This document shows, one piece after another, positions 1 to 8,189 of a stretch of DNA of 64,000 nucleotides. The notes under the pieces were generated by a model that was not told the DNA's origin, made no database searches, and worked only from the letters and a program-made list of their open reading frames with translations. A program made the translations under genes and the position numbers. Source of the DNA: Nannocystis pusilla (lineage in GTDB: Bacteria; Myxococcota_A; Polyangia; Nannocystales; Nannocystaceae); NCBI RefSeq assembly GCF_026626665.1, contig NZ_JAPNKE010000002.1, forward strand, positions 11,676,001 to 11,740,000, written 5' to 3'. Numbering within the stretch: the first letter of the stretch is position 1; each line of letters opens with the position of its first letter.

Positions 1-2551
1 GGCGGGGTCGGGCTGCACGTCGGCCTCGGCGGGATGGGGATGCGCGAGGACCTCGAGGCCCGCGGCGCGGCAGCTGGGGCACGTGGCGACCGCGGCCGCC
101 GAAGCTAGTCGACGACGCGCTCGCCGACGCGCGCGCTCGCGGCCAGCGACGCCCGCCAGGCCGACCTCGCGGCCGCCGGCGCGGACGGGGACGGCCGTCG
201 TCGCGCGGAGGCGGGCGTGGCGGCGCTGGTCCGGCGCGAGTTCAGCCCGGCCGTCGGCGCGGCGCTGGTCGGCGAAGGCGGCGCGGTGTGGGCGTCGGCC
301 GGCGACCTCGGTCCGGTGGGGTTCGGCGACGGCGCGCAGGCGCGGCTGGGCGCCGACGCGGTCGAGGTCGCGGCGCCGGTGCTCGCGGGCGACGGCACGC
401 GCACGGCGACGCTGCGGGTCCGCTATGCCACCGGAGCGCTGCGCGAGGCCCTCGACGAGGTCGCGGCGGGGGTGGGCGAGGGGGTCGGCGTGCTGGTGTT
501 CGCGGCCGACGGCGAGCCGCTGCTGCGGGCCGGGGCCGACGCGGCGACCCGCGGTGCAGCGCGCGCGAGCAGCCCGAGGGCCTGCGGATCCAGCTGCGAC
601 CGCCGGGGCCGAGCGGCCTCCAGGTCGCGGCGACGATCGAGGCGGCGATCTTGCTGGCGCCGATCGCCGCGCGCGACCGCGACGCGACGCTGATCGCGAT
701 GCTGATCGCCGCGCTGGTGACGGGCGTGGCGTTCGCGGTCGGCAGCGTGCTGTCGCGGCCGATCCTCGGGCTCACCGCCGCGGTGACGCGGATGCGCGGC
801 GGCGACCTGAGCGCGCGCGCGGACGAGGGCTCGCACGACGAGATCGGCGAGCTGACGCGGGCCTTCAACGCGATGGTGGCCCAGCTCGGCGAGCTCATCG
901 AGGGCCTGCACGCCCGCACCGCCGAGCTGCACGTCGAGATCGCGACTCGCAAGCAGCGCGAGCTCGAGCTGCAACGCCTCAACGAGGAGCTGTCGTCGGC
1001 CCGCGACCGCGCGCTCGAGGCCAGCCGGGCCAAGAGCACGTTCCTGGCCAACATGAGCCACGAGCTGCGGACGCCGCTCAACGCGATCATCGGCTACACC
1101 GAGCTGCTGCAGGACGACGCGTCGGCCGCGGGCGAGCGCGAGGTGGTGCGCGACCTGGGAAGATCCACGGGGCCGCGACGCACCTGCTGTCCGTCATCAG
1201 CGACATCCTCGACCTGTCGAAGATCGAGGCCGGCAAGATGGACGCGCACATCGAGCCGGTGGTGTTCGCCGAGCTGGCCGCCGAGGTGACCGTCGCGCTG
1301 GCGCCGCTGGCCCGCAAGAACGGCAGCGCGTTCGTCGTCGACGTCGACCCCGGCGTCGGCGTGCTGCAGACCGACCGCACCTGGCTGCGACAGATCCTCT
1401 ACAACCTCCTCAGCAACGCGGCCAAGTTCACCAGCCGCGGCCAGATCCACCTGCAGGCCAGGCGCGTGGTCGACGTCGACGCGGGGCAGGACGAGCTCCG
1501 CGTCGTCGTCTCCGACACCGGCATCGGCATCCCCCCCGACAAGATCGGCGCGCTGTTCGAACCATTCACCCAGGCCGACGACTCGACCACGCGCCGCTTC
1601 GGCGGCACGGGCCTCGGGCTGGCGATCACGCGCCGCTTCTGTCGCATGCTCGGCGGCGACATCACGGTCGAGAGCGTGCTGGGGCAGGGCTCGAGCTTCA
1701 CGGTGACGCTGCCGGCGCGCAGGTTCGTGCCCGCGGTGTTCGAGCGGCCGGGCGAATGGAGCGAGCTGGTCGAGGTCGACCCGCCGGCCGAGGGCGCGTC
1801 GACGGTGCTGGTGGTCGACGACGAGGCGGTGGTCCAGGAGCTGATGGCCCGCTTCCTCGCGCGCGAGGGCTATCGGGTGATCGGGGCGCGCAGCGGCGCC
1901 GAGGCGCTGCGGCTGGCCCGCGAGGTCTCGCCCGACGTGATCACGCTCGACGTGATCATGCCGGGGATGGACGGCTGGGCGGTGCTCACCGCGCTCAAGC
2001 GCGACCCGGAGCTCGCCGAGGTGCCGGTGGTGGTGATGACGATCGTCAGCGACCGCGACGTCGGCTTCTCGCTCGGCGCCTCGGACTACCTGCTCAAGCC
2101 GATCGACCGCGACCGCCTGCTGGCCACTCTGGCCCGCTACCGCAAGCCGAGCCTGCCGGCGTCGGTGCTGGTGGTCGACGACGAGCCCGACATCCGCGAG
2201 CTGCTGCGCCGGCTGGCCGAGCGGGCCCAGTGGTCGGTGCGCGAGGCCGCCAACGGCCGCGAGGCGATCGGCGCCCTCCGCAGCGCCGTGCCCGACGTGG
2301 TGCTGCTCGACCTGATGATGCCCGAGGTCGACGGCTTCGAGGTGATCCAGACCATGCGCGCCGAGCCGGGCTGGCGCGACATCCCCGTCATCGTCATCAC
2401 CGCCTGCGAGCTGACCGCGAGCGAGTCCGAGTTCCTGCACGCGGGCGTGCACCGGGTGCTGCGCAAGGGCAGCTACTCGCAGGCGGCGCTGCTGAACGAG
2501 GTCCGCGCGCTGCTCGAGACGGCGGCGACGCGGCGCGGCGACGTCGCGTAG
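1..2551 (+). CDS. Hybrid sensor histidine kinase with two C-terminal receiver domains (5' end cut)
   Basis: Membrane sensor kinase that would autophosphorylate a histidine and pass the phosphate to its own receivers. Order: an N-terminal sensor region read over three frames, a hydrophobic helix and HAMP segment around 690-900, a coiled linker, HisKA with phosphoacceptor His in the box NMSHELRTPLN near 1059, an HATPase domain at about 1370-1710 with the N box, DTGIGIP and GGTGLGLAI, then two receivers (about 1798-2142 and 2158-2530) carrying VVDDE and the acceptor Asp before MMP or IMP. Frame changes near 140, 565 and 1160 break the reading frame, but the domains remain in order, so I treat them as sequence errors. 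The frame is open to base 1, so the true start may lie upstream. No partner regulator is adjacent. Confidence 0.88.
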   Translation, partial: AGSGCTSASAGWGCARTSRPAARQLGHVATAAAEASRRRARRRARSRPATPARPTSRPPARTGTAVVARRRAWRRWSGASSARPSARRWSAKAARCGRRPATSVRWGSATARRRGWAPTRSRSRRRCSRATARARRRCGSAMPPERCARPSTRSRRGWARGSACWCSRPTASRCCGPGPTRRPAVQRARAARGPADPAATAGAERPPGRGDDRGGDLAGADRRARPRRDADRDADRRAGDGRGVRGRQRAVAADPRAHRRGDADARRRPERARGRGLARRDRRADAGLQRDGGPARRAHRGPARPHRRAARRDRDSQAARARAATPQRGAVVGPRPRARGQPGQEHVPGQHEPRAADAAQRDHRLHRAAAGRRVGRGRARGGARPGKIHGAATHLLSVISDILDLSKIEAGKMDAHIEPVVFAELAAEVTVALAPLARKNGSAFVVDVDPGVGVLQTDRTWLRQILYNLLSNAAKFTSRGQIHLQARRVVDVDAGQDELRVVVSDTGIGIPPDKIGALFEPFTQADDSTTRRFGGTGLGLAITRRFCRMLGGDITVESVLGQGSSFTVTLPARRFVPAVFERPGEWSELVEVDPPAEGASTVLVVDDEAVVQELMARFLAREGYRVIGARSGAEALRLAREVSPDVITLDVIMPGMDGWAVLTALKRDPELAEVPVVVMTIVSDRDVGFSLGASDYLLKPIDRDRLLATLARYRKPSLPASVLVVDDEPDIRELLRRLAERAQWSVREAANGREAIGALRSAVPDVVLLDLMMPEVDGFEVIQTMRAEPGWRDIPVIVITACELTASESEFLHAGVHRVLRKGSYSQAALLNEVRALLETAATRRGDVA

Positions 2552-2600
2552 CCGCGAGGGTGGCAGATCCGCGGATCGGGCGAATGCGCCGACCGTCGAT

Positions 2601-3966
2601 TCACAGGTCGGGGACGATGAACACGCCGGCCAGGCACATCTCGTTGCTCGTGCCCCAGCCCGGCAGCACCGGGTCCTTGGCGCCGCGGGTGTCGTAATCG
2701 CAGGTGATCCGCAGCTTCGAATCTTGAGTCAGCGGATCGGCTGCTCGTAGAAGTAATAGAGCTGCCAGTTGAAGTCCCACCGCTGCACGTCGGCGACGCA
2801 CTGCGGGCCGGCGTCGCCCTCGACCAGCTCGACCCGCTGCTTGCGGCCGTATTGATGCATGTGCGGCAACACCCCGAGCAGCTGGCCCGACTCTGCGCCG
2901 AGGTACTTGAGGAAGTTGCCGGGCTCGAAGTCGAAGCTGAACTTCACCGAGGGCTCGCCGGGCGCGAGCTCGATCGGGTCGGGGGTGGCGAGGCTGCTTA
3001 GCAGGTCGTCGGGCAGGAAGAAGTGGCCCTCGCGCTCGACGCTGTCGGCCCAGCGGACGTGGAACTTCGTCTTGTCCTCGGTGCCCGCGAGCGCCTCCTC
3101 GGTGAGGTTGTAGTGGACCTGGACGATCATCCAGTCGTCCTTGGCGATCCGGTAGCCGGTGCCCTCGGGCAACTCGCTGATGCCCTGACCGGGGGCCCAT
3201 GACACGGGGATCCGCGCGGCTGCACGCCGTCGCCGGCGGCGCCGAAGCACGGCCAGCCGTCGCGGTCGGGCGATTCGGCGTCGAGGGCCTCCATGATGTC
3301 CCTGTTCTCACGCCGCCGGCCCCGGGGCCTCGGGGTCGACGGTGATGACGAGGACGTGGTGGATCATCTCCGGCACGCCGGGCTCGACGCTGTAGCCGGT
3401 GAGGAAGCGGTCGGCGGTGAGGCCGGTGTCGACGCGGAAGCAGCGGTACTCGTCGAACGCCGCCAGGTCGGTGCCCTCGGCCTCGGGGACGAAGCTCGGC
3501 GTCTCGTAGGTGACCGCGTCGGTGAGCACCTCGACCTCCGGCACCGCGAGGTCGGTGCGCGGCTCGCCCTCGGGCGCGCCCGCGTCGGACCACGCGCGGA
3601 TCGCCTCGATCTCCGCCGGCGCGAGCGCGCGCGAGCCCTCGAAGGTGCCGCACGAGCCGTCGTCGGTGACCAGCCACGGCGGCATGGTCCGCGCCTCGAC
3701 GGCCGCCGCCGACGCGCCGGCCCACTGCTTGGCCTCGGCGTAATCGTCGAGCGCGAACGGCCCGATCCCGCCGGCTTGATGACAGGTGACGCAGCGGGAA
3801 TAAAGATCGGCGCGACGTCCTGCCAGTAGGTGACGCTCGCGTCCTCGCCGGGACTGCCGGTCGACGAATCGTCGCCGTCGCCCTCGCCGCAGGCGACCCC
3901 GAGCACGAGCAATGGAACGCCCCACAGGGCCGCGCCGGCGCCCCGACCTCTCACGCGTGGATTCAT
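2601..3966 (-). CDS. Copper type II ascorbate-dependent monooxygenase-like lipoprotein with CxxCH haem motif
   Basis: Starts at ATG 3966 with a signal peptide ending in a lipobox (LLVLGVAC), followed by an acidic Ser/Gly linker. A CVTCH haem c motif lies near 3779-3793, then a region with the IHH copper motif (near 3360), the HMH motif LPHMHQYG (near 2855) and NEMC (near 2640). These match the copper ligands of the PHM/dopamine beta-hydroxylase fold: His-His for CuH, HxH and Met for CuM. Likely role: an exported redox enzyme hydroxylating an unknown substrate, with the haem possibly delivering electrons. Frame changes near 3800, 3310, 3200 and 2730 are compensated at the protein level. It diverges from a LysR gene over 77 bp, so that regulator may control it. 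Substrate unknown. Confidence 0.78.
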
Positions 3967-4043
3967 TTGCGTACTCCGACCGGCATGATGGCCGCCGGGT
4001 TGCTTCGCAGCGATGGGCATTTCTGCTAAACCGTTTTTCGCTC
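3967..4043. promoter_or_regulatory. Shared divergent promoter region (monooxygenase / LysR)
   Basis: The 77 bp between two divergent starts must hold both promoters. LysR regulators commonly bind such a region and control the divergent gene. It contains a locally A+T-richer stretch just before the LysR ATG (around 4019-4043). I see no unambiguous T-N11-A box, so an operator is inferred from arrangement only. Confidence 0.45.
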
Positions 4044-4942
4044 ATGGAAACCAACACGCCGACCTGGGACGACCTGCGCGTGCTGCTCGCGGTGCATCGC
4101 CACGGCAGCTTCCTCTCGGCCGGGCGCGAGCTCGGCACGTCGACCTCGACCGTGGCTCGCCGAATCGAGGCGCTCGAGTCTGCGCTCGGGAGCACCCTGG
4201 TGCACCGCAGCAGCGCGGGCACGTCGATCGAGCCCGACGCGCTGCGGCTGGTGGCGCTGGCCGAGGAGCTCGAGCACGGGCTCGAGGCGGTGCGTCGCGA
4301 CTCGGGCGGGCAGGCGTCGCGCCTGGCCGGGACGGTGCGGCTGTCGGTCGGCGACGGGTTCGTGCGCGCGGTGACCCAGGGCCTGGCGGATTTCGGCGCA
4401 AGCACCCCGAGACCTGCATCGAGCTGATGTCCGAGTCGCGCCTGGCCGACCTCGCGCGGCGAGAGGCCGACATCGGGCTGCGCACGACTCGGACCGAGTC
4501 GCAGGTGCTCATCGAGCGCCGCCTCGGGGTGCTGCGCCTCGGGCTGTACGCGTCGCAGTCGTACGTCGAGCGCCGGCTGCGGAGCGCCCGCCTGCGCCCC
4601 GGCGATTTCGAACGCCACGACTTCATCGGCCACAGCGGCCCGGCGGCGCGCCAGAAGGTCGGCGAGGACTGGCTGGTCGCCCGCGGCGCGAAGCACTTCC
4701 CGTTCCGCTCGAACTCGATGCTCGCCATCGTCGAGGCGACCGAGCGCGGCCAGGGGATCACGATGCTGGCGGAGGTGGTCGGCCGCGAGCTCGACCGGGT
4801 GGTGCGGATCGAGGTCGACGAGCCGCCGCCGTCGGTGACGGTGTGGCTGGTGTATCACCGCGAGCTGCGCCAGGTGCCGCGGATCCGCGCAGTCGTGGCG
4901 GCCCTCGAAGAGCTGTTCCACCAGCGCGTCGGCGCCGGCTGA
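4044..4942 (+). CDS. LysR-family transcriptional regulator
   Basis: Begins METNTPTWDDLRVLL, a typical LTTR start, with a winged helix-turn-helix at residues about 5-65 (SFLSAGRELGTSTSTVARRI, then ALESALGSTLVHR). The C-terminal effector-binding half includes RESRLADLARREADIGLR-like beta/alpha segments (read as ESRLADLARREADIGLR) and AIVEATERGQGITML. Total length of about 298 codons is usual for the family. One frame change near 4395 separates the two halves. ATG 4044 is chosen because it gives the standard N terminus; an in-frame upstream ATG at 3912 would run back through the divergent gene. Divergent to the copper monooxygenase-like gene, which it probably controls. Confidence 0.85.
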
Positions 4943-4987
4943 GAGTTCGAGGGCTGGCGCGGTGCCACGAATGCACGGCCGGTCCGC

Positions 4988-5115
4988 GACGGGCGATTCG
5001 ACGGCGCGGTGCGTGCATTGGGACGGGCGGGCGACTCGACGGCGCGGCGCGCATTGGGACGGACGGGCGACTCGACGGCGCAGTGTGTGCATTGGGATGG
5101 ACGGGCGAGCTCGGC
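4988..5115. repeat. Imperfect ~36-bp tandem repeat, about 3.5 copies
   Basis: Three and a half units share the core GGGCGACTCGACGGCGC followed by a variable GTGCGTGCATTGG-type end. Units are 34, 36 and 38 bp by eye and drift mostly by 2-bp steps. Lies just downstream of the LysR stop and does not maintain an open frame. Confidence 0.6.
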
Positions 5116-5226
5116 CTGCGCCGGCCCTTTGGATGCATATGTATCTCGGGACATGTAGAAATGGGCCGAGCACGGGTGTCGCCGACCGCCGACCGCGGTC
5201 GGGCGCGAAATCGGCGGGCGGCCGTT

Positions 5227-5252
5227 GCCGTCGCTCGTTCGCGAGCGACGGC
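5227..5252. terminator. Perfect 11-bp stem with TTCG loop
   Basis: GCCGTCGCTCG pairs with CGAGCGACGGC around a TTCG tetraloop, which is unusually stable as RNA. It is 285 bp past the LysR stop and is not followed by a T run, so a terminator role is only possible, not shown. Confidence 0.4.
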
Positions 5253-5454
5253 GCGGGCCCGAGCGAGCGGTCGCTTCGATTTTGCGCGGCCGGAGTCGAG
5301 CGCCCGCAGCGTCTGCAGGATTCGCGGCCGCCGCGGTGACTGCGCAGCCGAGGCGGCCGCGCCCGATTGCGCGGCGTAGGGGTTCCCCTGCTCCCGTTGG
5401 TTGCGCCGGCGCGATCTTCGTCAAGCCTCGGACGAGGAGCATTCGGAGCGAGTT

Positions 5455-6182
5455 ATGCTGCACCTCGGCGAAATGAACCTGTTGGAGTACGACCCCGACG
5501 TATTCCGCCGTTTGAACGACTTCTCCAGCGCGCGGACGAGCTGGAGCGCCGGGTGCAGGACGTCACGCGGCTGGGAAATGTCATCACCGAGTACGGCCTG
5601 GAGAGCAGCGTCGGGATCAATCTGATCCACAAGCACTTCGACCTGGCCGCCGACGAATTGGTCCTGCGCGAGTTCGAGGGCGACGCCGCGTTCATGCGAC
5701 CGAAGCGCGCCCGCGAGTGCCGGGGCCACCTGCCGTACCTGTGGAAGCTCGACCGGGAGCGAGCGGCAAGGGCTGGTACCGCTGGATTCGTGCACCCGCT
5801 GCCCGAGCATCACATCGACGCGCGCGCCGAGATCGAGACGATCCGGGCGGCGGTCGAGTTCCTCGACGCGCTCGCCGATTGCCTGGAGGAGCTCGAGCTG
5901 GCCGATCTGTTCGGGATCGTCAGCCTGGCGTCGCGCCGGCCGTTCGAGCTCGACAGCGAGACGACGCTGCTCGAGACGACGGACGAGGTGGGCCGCGTGC
6001 TGACGCTGCGACCGACCCCGCGCGACGCGCTCGAGACGATGGACACGACCAAGACCCTGTGGGTCTTCAGCCCCGGACGAGACCGCCGCCTGACGGCGGG
6101 GACGCAGTGCGTGAGCCACTGCATCAGCCATTGCCACGGCCACGTCCTGCAGCGCCCGGACGTCGCGTCGGGTTCGCTTTAA
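5455..6182 (+). CDS. Unknown protein (~240 aa) with C-terminal (Cys-x-x-His)3 tail
   Basis: ATG 5455 follows a GGAG element six bases upstream. The N-terminal half contains a helical heptad stretch (RADELERRVQDVTRLG) and the motif GINLIHKHFDLAADE; the middle is acidic and Leu-rich (ALADCLEELELADLFG). It ends with CVSHCISHCHGH at 6108-6143: three consecutive CxxH tetrads. The three small genes that follow carry the same kind of tail, so this protein probably belongs to the same system. Frame changes lie near 5520 and around 5760-5790. No signal peptide or membrane helix. No enzyme family recognised; metal or cluster binding by the tail is a guess from residue type. Confidence 0.6.
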
Positions 6183-6465
6183 ATAAATAAATGCGCGCAC
6201 AGAGATCGCAGTGACGAGGCGCCCGAGCGGTGTGCCTCGTGGCACGTGCAGGCGTGCGTGCGCCGCCGGACCTCCCGGGCCGCATCGTCGCGGCCGCAGC
6301 GGCGGCCGCAGCATGGGCCACGCCCGAGCGCGCGGTCGCTGCGGCGACGCGCGCGAGGACCTCCCGCGGCGATCGTCCGCCGGTGTGCCACACTGCACGT
6401 GCCAATCTCCCGAGCGTTGCCGGCGCCGAAGCGTGTCGCACCTTTCATTGCAGGAGGGAAAAGAC

Positions 6466-6689
6466 GTGCATCCTGCCGAACGGCTGAAAGAGTTCAAGGC
6501 CAGGGCCAAGGCGATGGCCGCTGCGGAGCGCAGCGCGGCGCTGACGAGCGAGGGCTTCAAGCGCCTCGTGGAGGAGGCGGCCTGTTCGGCCCAGTCAGCC
6601 GCGGAGTGCGAGTCTCACTGCGTGGGGCACTGCGAGACCCATTGTCACGGTCACACGCCCCCTGGGCGGCAGGGCTGCAGGGTCGATGA
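6466..6689 (+). CDS. Small CxxH-repeat protein A (~74 aa)
   Basis: GTG start at 6466, preceded by GGAGGG with normal spacing. The N-terminal ~45 residues are helical and charged (ERLKEFKARAKAM, then ERSAALTSEGFKRLVEEA), followed by a Cys-containing joint and the tail CESHCVGHCETHCHGH at 6607-6654: four tandem CxxH tetrads. The leader matches the two small genes on the opposite strand. Read strictly, the frame stays open to 6876, across all of the next gene; a one-base change in the CCCC run at 6657-6661 would stop it at 6689, just short of the convergent neighbour, and I prefer that end. Function unknown: a metal-binding peptide or a modified-peptide precursor are both possible. Confidence 0.6.
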
Positions 6690-6695
6690 GGGCGG

Positions 6696-6904
6696 TCAGT
6701 CCGGGTGCGCGAGGCAGTGGCCCCGCAATGGGTCGCGCAGTGGCCGTCGCAGTGCACCTCGCAAAGGGCGGCCGCCCGCGGGCGGAAGGTCGTCCGATCG
6801 ACGAGGCGCGCGAATTCCTGGCTCGCCAGCGCCGCGCGCCGCTGCTCGCACGGCAGCGCCTTGGCGGCGCGCTTGAATCGTTGTAGTCGTTGTCTCGGGT
6901 CCAC
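6696..6904 (-). CDS. Small CxxH-repeat protein B (~69 aa)
   Basis: GTG start at 6904 with a strong GGAGGAGG eight bases upstream. The leader RLQRFKRAAKAL, then RRAALASQEFARLVD, parallels protein A. The tail begins CEVHCDGHCATHC (6725-6763). As written, the next codons lose the pattern, but adding one G to the GGGG run (minus strand, 6721-6724) gives a continuation CGGHCLAHPD and an immediate stop at 6696, closely matching the CRSHPD end of protein C. I therefore take the corrected end. Convergent with protein A, transcribed in the same direction as protein C. Confidence 0.58.
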
Positions 6905-7028
6905 GGGCGATGCCTCCTCCGCAGCAAGGTGTGCAGTCGCGTCGTCTGCGACCTCGCGGCGCGATGCCGAGGCGCCTCGCCCCGGACGCGGGCCGGCGAC
7001 GTCGAAGCGAGGTCCGCGGGCGCTGTCG

Positions 7029-7274
7029 TCATTTCGCCGCTTCGCCGGTCGCGCCTCGCGGGCGCGAGCGGTCGGGGTGCGATCGGCAGTGATTGCCGCA
7101 GTGGGCGCCGCAGTGATTGCAGCAGTGCCCCTCGCAGAGGACGGCGAACCTGGCCGAGCAGGTCGCCGCCTCGATGAGGCGCGCGATTCCTCGCTCGCCA
7201 GGGCGGCGGTGCGCTCTTCGGGCCCATCGCCTTGGCGTTCCGCTTGAACCTCGCAATCGCTCGGCCGGATCCAT
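7029..7274 (-). CDS. Small CxxH-repeat protein C (~81 aa)
   Basis: ATG 7274 after GAGGGG. The leader MDPAERL, then (other frame) ARFKRNAKAMGP, then ERTAALAS and ERGIARLIEAA, is the same helical module as in A and B but scattered over three frames by two or three single-base changes. The tail CEGHCCNHCGAH, then CGNHCRSHPD, holds five CxxH tetrads and is followed by a short basic end. The tetrad number differs among the copies, while the leader is conserved. Function not recognised. Confidence 0.58.
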   Translation of the reverse strand: MDPAERLRGSSGTPRRWARRAHRRPGERGIARLIEAATCSARFAVLCEGHCCNHCGAHCGNHCRSHPDRSRPRGATGEAAK

Positions 7275-7508
7275 GCGACGTCCCCTCGCTCCGAGCGAAG
7301 GTGGGCCACGCCCGCAGTGCGGGCACCTGGGCCGCGCCGCCGATGCGTCGGGTCACGCCCGCTGGAGGCGACGGGCGCGCTGCTCACGATTGCGCAGGCG
7401 AGGCGAGGGCCGAGGCGCGCGCCGGGGGCGACGTCCGCGGCGCGCAGGGCCGGCGAGACGGCTCGATGGCCGCCGCGCCGCGGCCCCGGGCGCGAGCTCC
7501 GACTCACC
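7275..7508. other. Gap upstream of protein C; nothing recognised
   Basis: About 230 bp between a minus-strand gene end (7509) and the start of CxxH protein C. Open frames here are random products of high G+C. It probably carries the promoter of protein C. Confidence 0.4.
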
Positions 7509-7921
7509 TCACTCGGGGATGATGAATGCGACGAGCTTGTCGCAGAACACCGCGTCGAACGGCCCCGAGATCGGGCCCTCGATCGTGCCGACGAGGCGCG
7601 GCGGATCGGCGGGGTCGTGCGTGTCCCAGTTGCCCGCGAGCTCGGTGATCTTGACGGTGTCGGGCCCCGGGGCACGCTCGTCATCTCATTCTCGTGGATC
7701 ATGGCGGTGGTCTCCCACGTGCCGAGCCAGCCGTCTTCCAGCGACGTGTCCGTCGAGACCCAGTGCTCGAGGACCAGCGCGAATTTTTCGCCGGGGCGGG
7801 GGTTCACGTAGGGTCTGGCGACCTCGATCCGCAGGGGCCGCCAATCCGGTGACGCTGCGATGATTCGCCCGTGCGGAGCAATGACCTCACTGGCACATCG
7901 ATCGTGGTCTGCTCTGCGCAC
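7509..7921 (-). CDS. Hypothetical protein (~137 aa)
   Basis: Coherent protein read across one frame change near 7680: RIEVARPYVNPRPGEKF, HWVSTDTSLEDGWLG, then TVKITELAGNWDTHD and FDAVFCDKLVAFIIPE before TGA at 7509-7511. Beta-rich composition with many Asp and Thr, no signal peptide seen. The ATG at 7921 is the first in frame, but the first 20 residues are basic and look untranslated, so an internal start near 7863 is possible. No family recognised. It lies upstream of CxxH protein C on the same strand, so it could share a transcript with it. Confidence 0.5.
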
Positions 7922-8189
7922 CGCGGCTCGGAGGACGGCATGGGTCGCACGCGCTCCATCTCGGAGGTTTCATCGCGGGCTCGCGGTTTCACGGCGTGCA
8001 GGCGCCGGTCGTGCGGTTTGCCACGGGATTCGTGGACCGGCCGCAGGCGCGATTGCGGGGCCTCTTCATGACGTTCTGAAAGCGTCCGGCGATCGCGGCG
8101 ATGATCCGGCCGGGTCGGCGCGCCGCATATTCGTCGGACTCGGTCCCGGCGATGCCGGGGCATTTTTACAGGACTAAGGAGAATTACCC

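Larger units (their letters stand above)
4943..5454. other. Gene-free gap with short repeats and a strong hairpin
   Basis: No convincing coding region. It holds an imperfect tandem repeat (4988-5115), a half copy of the dispersed ACATGT motif (around 5136-5155) and an 11-bp TTCG-loop hairpin (5227-5252). The promoter of the next gene is presumably in the last 100 bp. Confidence 0.5.

Noticed and set aside
6108..6143. Multihaem cytochrome c motifs
   Set aside because: The pattern is CxxH repeated, not CxxCH; the second Cys needed for haem c attachment is missing in register.
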